The notes beneath the pieces were generated by a model. That model was not told the origin of the DNA. It searched no databases and was given only the letters and a program-made list of their open reading frames with translations. DNA of 64,000 bases from the NCBI GenBank assembly GCA_015179025.1, contig WHUX01000192.1, positions 1 to 64,000 on the forward strand, written 5' to 3'. Below, one piece after another: positions 57,311 through 64,000 of this stretch. A program made the position numbers and the translations under genes. This stretch comes from Terfezia claveryi (lineage: Eukaryota; Ascomycota; Pezizomycetes; Pezizales; Pezizaceae). Numbering within the stretch: position 1 is the first letter of the stretch; every line of letters starts with the position of its first letter.

Positions 57311-58539
57311 GACTCATCCACCTCCACAATCCGGGCTGGGGTGTCTGAGATGGCGTGGACGGCTAGGGAGCGGTTTTTTCGAAGGGGACAGGCCGCAATG
57401 AAGTGGTCGGCCTTCCCACAGGCTATGCATAGCCCATTATTCCGGCGGCGTTCCCTCTCTTCTTGGGTCAGGCGAGGCCTGCCTGCCGATAGATCCATAG
57501 GGGTGGTGCCGCCCGCCACCAGAGATGGGTGGGCTGGCTTATTGGCTGTAGTTTGGGTCTGAGGGCTAGGGTTCTGGGGTCGAGTTTGTTGCTGGGGGTG
57601 ATGGGTTTTAACAGGAGGCCGATAGGTACTGGGGGCGCTGACTTGGACTCTCAACCTAGCCATCTTTTGCTCCATCTTGGATGCCTGATCAATGAATTCA
57701 TCCAAGGTTTTAACATCTGGAGATTGGAGGAGGGCCTGTCTGAGCTCAATATTGAGGCCTTCCTCGAACTGTTCCAGCTTTACCCGATCGTTCCACTCCA
57801 CCTCTGCTGCCAGCCTTGAGAATTCTGCCACGTATGTTGAGAGGTCATGGCCCTTCTGTTTTAGTGCTCGGAGAGCACGAGTTGCCGTACCCACGGGGTC
57901 TGGGTCTCCGAAGGCACGGTCGAGGATTGTGAGCAGAGCAGCAACATCAGGGAGGTTGAAGCGGTCATCGAGCACATAGGGTTGGACCTGGTCCAAAGCT
58001 CTGCCCTCCAATAGGCCGTATACATAAGCTAATCGGTGCTGAACGGTAGGGAATTTTGCAGCATCCCCAGTTAGTTTGATTTTGATGGAATTTTTCCAGG
58101 CTTTCAGGCGAGTCCTGTACCCATTGAACTTTGGCGGGGTAGGGAGATCTTGGGTTTTAGGTGTCTGGGATGCTTAGGGTGCTGGGGCTGTTTGGAATCC
58201 GATCGTGTCCAGGGCCCTATTCAGGGTATGAATGGTTCTTCTTTCGTTGACTAAGTCGTTCTGGGCAGTCACGAGGTTGTTTTGGCAGGAGGCGAGGTCG
58301 GCCTGGCATGAGAGGAGGTCTTCGGTGAGTATTGTGACTTCGTCATTGGCCCTGGTCTGTTTTTGTTGTCCTTCATGTATGGCTAATTCCAGTCGTTGGC
58401 CTAAGGCATCCGCCGCCAGGTATATATCGATAATGTTCTAACGATAGCTGCCGAAATCGTCCTGGTTTATAGGAATGGGTAGAGCTTGCCAGGCTCGAAA
58501 TCTGGCTGCGAGTGCGGGGGTGGTGTCTTGGGCAGCCAT
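57286..58539 (-). pseudogene. Gypsy B gag with two point stops
   Basis: It starts at ATG 58539 (MAAQDTTP). Coiled-coil-prone segments precede the Gag core (LPTPPKFNG), with a CCHC knuckle CIACGKADHFIAAC near 57440-57400 and the end ALSLA-stop at 57286. Stops at about 58440 and about 58166 break the first third; the remaining 242 codons from 58011 are open. Its N-terminal third differs clearly from that of A and D. Confidence 0.88.
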
Positions 58540-58563
58540 TGAGCGTACCGGTTGATCAGAGTG

Positions 58564-58572
58564 ATCCAACGT
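58564..58572 (-). promoter_or_regulatory. Primer-binding region, gypsy B (self-priming type)
   Basis: ACGTTGGAT on the minus strand is complementary to ATCCAACGT in the 5' LTR (58923-58931), about 32 nt past the TATA-like box. Confidence 0.6.
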
Positions 58573-58574
58573 AG

Positions 58575-59132
58575 TGTAACGTGGCCTCTGGGAACAAGGC
58601 GACCAAGGGGTACGCCGGGGAGAAGGCAGAGGCTAGAGCAAGACACACGTAGGAATGCTATGTGTGTGACTAGGGGAAGGCTGGGACGGGGGGTAAGGGC
58701 AAGAGGCAAGAGGGGCAGAGGGCAAGGGACACGAGACACGCGGAAGCAGTTGCTACATGTGTCAAGGGAGGCAGCTGGGCTGCAAACACAAGGCGAGGCA
58801 AGGCAAGGACAGGAGGTTCGCGGGGTGGGCAGCAGGACTGCAGAGTCGAGGCGAGACAAGGAGGTGCACAAGGGAGATGCACCAGCGTGGAGAGAAGCAA
58901 GGCCCTGTATTGGATATACAAGACGTTGGATGGGGATCCAATGAGAGGGCGGAGAGAGCAAGCTATATATACAGGATTCCTTCCTGGCTGGCCAAGGCCA
59001 CCGGAAGGAATAAGGTTCCCGAGACCCCTTATCTCGGGAACAGAGATAACAACGATATCAATCAACAATAACGAGAGTCGGACGGAATCCCGTTTGACTC
59101 TCAAACCCGGCTAGGAAAGGACGGTTGTGACA
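58575..59132 (-). repeat. Gypsy B 5' LTR
   Basis: 558 bp, matching 52836-53393 with few differences, mostly transitions. Confidence 0.93.
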
Positions 59133-59137
59133 GTTTC

Positions 59138-59739
59138 TACCTGTTTTGGTTTTTTAACTAGTTGACTAAAGGTTGATCCTGCAATAAGGGCAATTCGAGG
59201 GTTTTCTGGAACTAGAATTAAGATACACCTTATAGTTGAGAGCTTTTCACAATAGTGGTGGAGGCAAAAATTGGAGTTAAAGGTAATAGTGTTCTTAGTG
59301 AAATGGATATTCACATCATGACGTCGTAGCTATGGAAGTCCTAATACTATAGGGTAGTGGCCTAGTCTAGTAATAAATAGTGGAAGGTCCTCCTAGTACT
59401 GATTAATTATTAGCTTTAGCTTGCTAATATGTATGATTGTTCCTGACTCAATTGGTCGCCCATCAATAACTTCTAGTATTTAGGGATTGTGGAGTTTATA
59501 CAGGGAAAGTTGGTAATAGCTTGCAAATTTCTAGTCTGCAAATACATAACCCGTTGCTCTGCAGTGTATTAGGGTATGAGTAAGGATTCTGGAACTATTA
59601 TCGTTTAATTTACAGCTGACTACAAGGTGATTCTCATCCAAAAACTCTTCCTCTGAAGACTATAAAAATGAACTTAAAATGCTTAAAGAGCCTAGAGATT
59701 TATCCTGCCTCAACTCAGTGCCATCCTTCTGAGATAAGG
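59138..59739 (-). pseudogene. Gypsy C protease region, second block
   Basis: On the minus strand it reads degraded protease sequence: a VIDGRPIESG-type block (about 59470), PIVLGLP and RHDVNIHFTKNTITFNSNF (about 59330-59260). It directly continues the pol linker interrupted by gypsy B. The rest of C (gag, 5' LTR) is not in the window and may lie beyond gypsy D. Confidence 0.78.
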
Positions 59740-59765
59740 TGTAACAACCGTGTGTTCAGTTGTCA

Positions 59766-59839
59766 TCACCTGCGATCGCAGGTGACGGGTCATTGCCATT
59801 GTTGTCTTTATCTTTGTCATCACCTGTGATCGCAGGTGA
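59766..59839. promoter_or_regulatory. Two palindromic boxes in the D LTR U3
   Basis: A perfect 20-bp palindrome TCACCTGCGATCGCAGGTGA (59766-59785) and a one-mismatch copy (59820-59839) lie 54 bp apart, about 80-150 bp upstream of the TATA-like box. They look like sites for a dimeric DNA-binding protein. Confidence 0.55.
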
Positions 59840-59918
59840 TGGGTTATCGTTATCGTTACCTTTTCCTTGGCTTCCGAGATAGGGAAGCTTATTCCCCCCA
59901 TTGCCCTGACCGAGTTAT

Positions 59919-59968
59919 GTATATATAGAGCCTGTCCCTCGTACTATCATTGCATCCCTATCCAACGT
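59919..59968 (+). promoter_or_regulatory. D LTR core promoter and start of transcript
   Basis: A TATA-like gtatatatag (59919-59928) precedes ATCCAACGT (59960-59968) by about 31 nt. This is the 9-mer complementary to the primer region at 60260-60268. Confidence 0.6.
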
Positions 59969-60259
59969 CTTGTATATCCAATACAGGGCCTTGCTTCTCT
60001 CCACGTTGGTGCATCTCCCTTATGCACCTCCTTGTCTCGCCTCAACTCTGCAGCCCTGCTGCCCACCTTGACACACGCGGCAACTGCTTCCACGTGTCTC
60101 GTGTCCCCTGCCCTCTGCCCCTCTTGTCTCTTACCCTTGCCTCCCGTCTCAGCCTCCCCCTGGTCACACACGTAGCGTTCCTACGTGTGTGTTATCCTAG
60201 CCTTGCCCTTGTCCCGGCGTACCACTTGGTCGCCTTGCCCCCAGAGCCGTAGTTACACT

Positions 60260-60268
60260 ACGTTGGAT
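60260..60268 (+). promoter_or_regulatory. Primer-binding region, gypsy D (self-priming type)
   Basis: ACGTTGGAT lies 2 nt after the LTR end and is complementary to 59960-59968. The 12-mer ctacgttggatc is identical in A, B and D, while the bases after it differ. Confidence 0.6.
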
Positions 60269-60293
60269 CTTATCGACCAACTGGTACGCTGTC

Positions 60294-61488
60294 ATGTCCG
60301 GAATCCCTCCACCCGCTGTCAGGTTTCAAACCTGGAGGAGCTCCCCCATACCCTCAGGCTTGAACGAGTTGAATACCTACCGTCAAGAAATCATCGACAT
60401 CTTCGAGGCCATGGATGCCATCGGGGCTGAACTCGGCAACAGCCTGGCCGTGGCTAAAACAGCCTGGCCGTGGCTGAACAAAAATTGAGATCCGCCGACA
60501 AAGAGATCACAGTCCTCCAGACCGATCTCGACCATCTGAACCTTGCCCTGGCCAGCGAACGGACTATGGTCCAAAACCTCAGCCGCACTCTAGGGAACCT
60601 TGCAATACCAACAGCAGCCAGTAGCAACAAGACCGAAAGCATTCCAACACCCCCCAAGTTCAATGGGGACCGGGTTCGCCTACGAGCCTGGAAAAATGCT
60701 GTCAATCTCAAGCTGAACGGGGATTCTGCCAGATTCCCGTCAGAACAACATCGACTGGCATACGTTTTCGCCTTGCTGGAGGGGAAAGCTTGTGACCAGA
60801 TCCAGCCATATGTCCTCGAAACCGGGATCAAGCTTGACGATATCTCGGCCCTTTTCACAGTCCTGGATAGGGCGTTCGGGGACCCCGATACCGTTGGCAC
60901 TGCCAGTAGAGCCCTCCGAGCCCTCAGGCAGAAAAACACCGATCTGTCCACTTATGTGGCAGAATTCTCGAGATTGGCGGCGGAGGTCTGATGGAATGAC
61001 CAGTCCAAACTGGAGCAATTCCAGAAAGGGCTAAATGACGAAATCCAGCAGGCCATGGTCAGCCTCCCGGAAGCCAAAACCCTTGACGAATTCATTGACC
61101 AGGCTTCCCGGGTAGAACAGCGGATGTCCCGGCTCCGCAACTGCCCCACGTACATGCCAGCACCCCGTCTCCTACAGCCTCAGCCTCAGCCTCAGCAACA
61201 CCATGCCACCAAAATAGCGGCCCCTGCCCCTGCCAATAAGCCGGCCCACCCTTCATTTGTGGCCGGAGGAGCCACCCCTATGGACCTATCATCGGGAAGG
61301 CCTCGACTAACCCAGGAGGAAAGGGACCGCCGCCGCACTAATGGGTTGTGCATTGCGTGTGGAAAAGGGGACCACTTTATTGCGGCATGTCCCTCCGAAA
61401 AAACCGCCCCCTGGCCGCTCATGCCATCTCCGAGTCACGGATCGAGGAAGTTGAAGAGTCGGGAAAAGGGGAGTCCCTTGCCTAGTTA
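60294..61488 (+). pseudogene. Gypsy D gag
   Basis: It starts ATGTCCGG (MSGIPPPAV). The coiled-coil region, Gag core (PPKFNGDRVRLRAWKNAV) and CCHC knuckle CIACGKGDHFIAAC follow. An 18-20-bp tandem duplication (aacagcctggccgtggct, about 60438-60475) shifts the frame, a CGA-to-TGA stop lies at 60989-60991, and a frameshift follows the knuckle. The C-terminal frame ends ESLA-stop near 61488. Confidence 0.86.
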
Positions 61489-61505
61489 CTGACACTAGCA
61501 AGGGA
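61461..61505 (+). promoter_or_regulatory. Predicted -1 ribosomal frameshift signal, gypsy D gag/pol
   Basis: GGGAAAA at 61461-61467, a 6-nt spacer ggggag that differs in sequence but not in length from A and B, and the same 32-nt stem-loop (61474-61505). Confidence 0.77.
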
Positions 61506-61526
61506 CCTGCCCAGGGTCATTTATCT

Positions 61527-64000
61527 TTGTCTGCGTTTTCTTTGCCCGCACCTATGTCTGTTGATGAATCTCGCTTGTTTGGCGAGCATTTTGTAGTACC
61601 AATAACTGTTAAATTCAATGGTAAAACAGTGGTAACATCAGCTCTCATAGATTGTGGTGCTTCGGGAATTGCATTCATTGATCAGACCTTCGTCAGTAAA
61701 AATTCCATACCAACCTCCAAGTTAAAGACCCCCCGTCTTCTCGACGTCATTGATGGCCGCCCCATCTCTTCTGGGGCTATTACCGACCTCGCATGTCTGC
61801 CCAGTGCCATTGGAGACCATTCGGAGGACCTCCCAATGTTCGTGACAAAGCTCAAATACCCGATTGTACTCGGAATCCCGTGGCTGAGAATGCATGATGT
61901 ATCAGTCAGCTTCGGCTCTTATACCCTGCAGTTCAACAGCCAGTATTGCAAAAAGCACTGCGGGAATCCGAGGGCTACCGTTACTGGGCTGTGTGCCTTG
62001 CCACCCCCGATAATGCACCCGATCCAGGTGGCACACCCGTCCGCGCACATCGATGCCAATTCCCCTGTTCCCCCTGTCCCCCCGTGCCCCCTGTCCCTCC
62101 CGCGTCTCCTGGCTCTCCTGGTCCCCCAAAGTCCCTCAACATTAGCTTTATCGGGGCAGGGGCTTTCGCTTACCTCACCAGGAGGCACAAGCTGAAGGCT
62201 CATGCTCTGTCCATACATGAGGTAAATCTGGAGATTGGTAAGACCCGGTCGAAGGAGGAGTGGAAGTCCATGGTCCCGGACGAATACCACGAATTCATCG
62301 ACCTGTTCTCGGAAAAGGCCGCAGAAAAACTCGCACCCCACCGGCCATATGACCACACGATTCCGCTGATAGAGGGTAAAACCCCTCCCTATGGGCCCCT
62401 CTACGGAATGTCCCGGTTGGAGCTGGAAGCTTTGAAGAAATACTTGGAGGAAAACCTCAACAAGAGCTTCATTCGCCACAGCTCCTCACCAGTGGGTGCC
62501 CCAGTGCTTTTCGTGAAGAAATCGGACGGCTCTCTCCGGTTGTGTGTCGATTACCGGGGCCTAAACGAGATAACGGTCAAAAACAGGTACCCCCTACCCC
62601 TAATCCAGGAGACATTAGCCAGGCTTTCCAAGGCAAAATGGTTCACCAAATTGGACTTGAGAGGGGCGTACAACCTGGTACGGATCGCTGAGGGGAGGAG
62701 TGGAAAACTGCCTTCCGGACACGTTACGGCCACTTCGAGTACAATGTCATGCCCTTCGGCTTGACCAATGCCCCGGCCTCTTTCCAACACTTTATTAAGA
62801 CACTCTGCGAGACTTCCTGGACGTGTTCTGCACGGCTTACCTCGACGATATCTTGATCTATTCAGATACTCTGGCAGAGCACAAAATCCATGTCAGGCAA
62901 GTCTTGGAGAAGCTGGAGCAGGCTGGGCTGTACCTTAAGCCTGAAAAATGCGAATTCCACGTCCAAGAGGTGAAGTACCTGGGCTTGATCATAACACGGA
63001 AGGTATTAGGATGGACCCGCCAAAGTTGCTGCAATCCAAGAGTGGGAAACCCAGCCAATTTGAAGGATGTGCAGGCCTTCCTAGGATTTGCCAACTTCTA
63101 CCGCCGATTTATCCTGGGATACTCAAGAATCGCGGCACCCCTGACGGCCTTGACGAAAACGAAGGTAGAAGCTGGCTCACACCTAACAAAAAGGGCCTTC
63201 CACTGGAATCCAGAAGCCCAATCCGCCTTCCAGAACCTCAAGGAAGCCTTCTGCTCAGCCCCAATCCTGGCCCATTTTGACTCTGATAGCGAGTGCATCG
63301 TGGAAACGGACGCCTCCGACTATGTCTCCGCCGGAATCCTGTCCCAGTATGTCGATGGAGTCCTCCACCCAGTGGCCTATTTCTCCAAAAAGCACTCCCC
63401 GGCGGAGTGTAATTACGAAATCTATGATAAGGAGTTAATGGCCATTGTGTGAGCATTCGAGGAATGGAGACCACACCTGGAATCGGCAAAGGGGGTTATC
63501 GAGGTCCTCTCTGACCATAAGAACCTAGAGTACTTCACAACCACCAAATTGCTAAATCGCCGACAGGCTAGGTGGTCGGAATTCCTCTCTCGGTTTAACT
63601 TCAAGATAAGGTATCGGCCGGGAAAGGCTGGGGGTAAGCCGGATGCACTGACCAGGAGATCAGGAGATCTCCCTAAAGGGGGGGATGAAAGGCTGAAGTA
63701 CCAGAATCAGGTGGTACTGAAACCCGAAAATCTCGACCTGGTGGCCAATACCCTTGCGGAAGCTGAAGCTGAGGCTGAGGCTGATGTGGAAGCTGAGGCT
63801 GACCTCCGACAACTAGTGAGACAGGCATATGAGGACGACCCCCTGGCAAGGAAATTATCACCGCAGTGGATTCTGGCCAGCGCCGCACCCCAAGATCTCC
63901 CTAGCTGAGTGTACCGTCCAGGAAGGCCTCCTCTACCACCTCGAACGGCTGTATGTGCCGGAAGGAGAGCTGCGCCTTCGATTGATCAAGGAACACCATG
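61527..64000 (+). pseudogene. Gypsy D pol, partial, several frameshifts
   Basis: Protease with DCGASG (about 61650), RT (about 62280-62900, YLDDILIYS at 62838), RNase H (about 63300-63600, ETDASD) and the start of the integrase zinc finger at the window end. Frameshifts occur near 62090, 62695, 62800, 63000 and 63850, and a CGA-to-TGA stop is at 63450-63452. The acidic AEAEAD linker (about 63758-63805) is intermediate in length between A and B. Confidence 0.9.

Larger units (their letters stand above)
52836..59132 (-). mobile_element. Gypsy B: full-length chromovirus nested in gypsy C
   Basis: It is 6297 bp with equal 558-bp LTRs (52836-53393 and 58575-59132) and the duplication GTTTC (52831-52835 and 59133-59137). 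The flanks are the two halves of gypsy C, so it is younger than C. gag and pol are nearly intact with a handful of point stops. The LTRs differ at only a few positions, so insertion was comparatively recent. Confidence 0.96.
59740..60257 (+). repeat. Gypsy D 5' LTR
   Basis: 518 bp, TGTAACAACCG...CGTTACA. It shares the R/U5 part with A and B, but its first 130 bp (U3) are different and contain two palindromes. Confidence 0.88.
59740..64000 (+). mobile_element. Gypsy D: chromovirus, 5' part only (runs off the window)
   Basis: It opens with an LTR (59740-60257), then primer region, gag, protease, RT, RNase H and the start of integrase on the plus strand. It abuts gypsy C sequence, which suggests insertion into C. 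The target duplication cannot be checked because the 3' end is outside. It has more indels than A or B. Confidence 0.9.

Overview
The window looks like a transposon-rich chromosome segment of a filamentous ascomycete. Both host genes have many short introns (about 46-95 bp, GT...AG, with CTAAC/CTGAC-type branch sites). The mobile elements are typical fungal Ty3/gypsy chromoviruses, Ty1/copia elements, Tc1/mariner and pogo relics, a Tad1-like LINE and a tRNA-derived SINE. Nonsense mutations of the W-to-stop and Q-to-stop kind, together with strongly AT-rich old elements, suggest RIP or deamination of methylated cytosines. A Pezizomycete such as a truffle would fit, but the species cannot be named from sequence alone.

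Layout. 1-6561: a copia element (238-6045, 5-bp target duplication GTTCT) sits inside an old gypsy LTR. 6562-11446: non-coding DNA with a TA-flanked DNA-transposon relic (7749-8676) that carries a SINE insertion with a 15-bp duplication, MITE-like remnants and a LINE 3' end. 11447-15071: first host gene, membrane segments followed by a long disordered region and a vWA domain. 15072-17295: a LINE tail and a Tc1/mariner fossil. 17296-23467: gypsy copy A, minus strand, TSD ATGAT. 23468-28515: a SINE copy split by a second copia element (23609-28451, TSD GACCT). 28624-31410: a 2.79-kb foldback element with roughly 1.2-kb inverted arms, tandem arrays and a 10-bp TSD. 32.5-36.3 kb: a Tc1 fossil holding a MITE, and a 1.08-kb inverted-repeat element. 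36932-45008: second host gene, a TRANK1-like UvrD/SF1 helicase-TPR protein in about 23 exons. 45.57-46.71 kb: a pogo transposase fossil holding another MITE. 47.0-48.3 kb: the 3' part of a LINE. 48.86 kb to the end: an old AT-rich gypsy (C, minus strand) into which gypsy B (52836-59132, TSD GTTTC) and probably gypsy D (59740 to window end, plus strand) inserted.

The gypsy copies A, B and D share two control signals that explain how they work. A slippery GGGAAAA, a 6-nt spacer and a hairpin that contains the gag stop codon put pol in the -1 frame. Nine bases just inside the element are complementary to the LTR sequence about 31-32 nt downstream of a TATA box, as expected for Tf1/sushi-type self-priming. 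The strongest candidates for undescribed biology are the foldback element, the gypsy control signals, and the membrane/vWA fusion gene.
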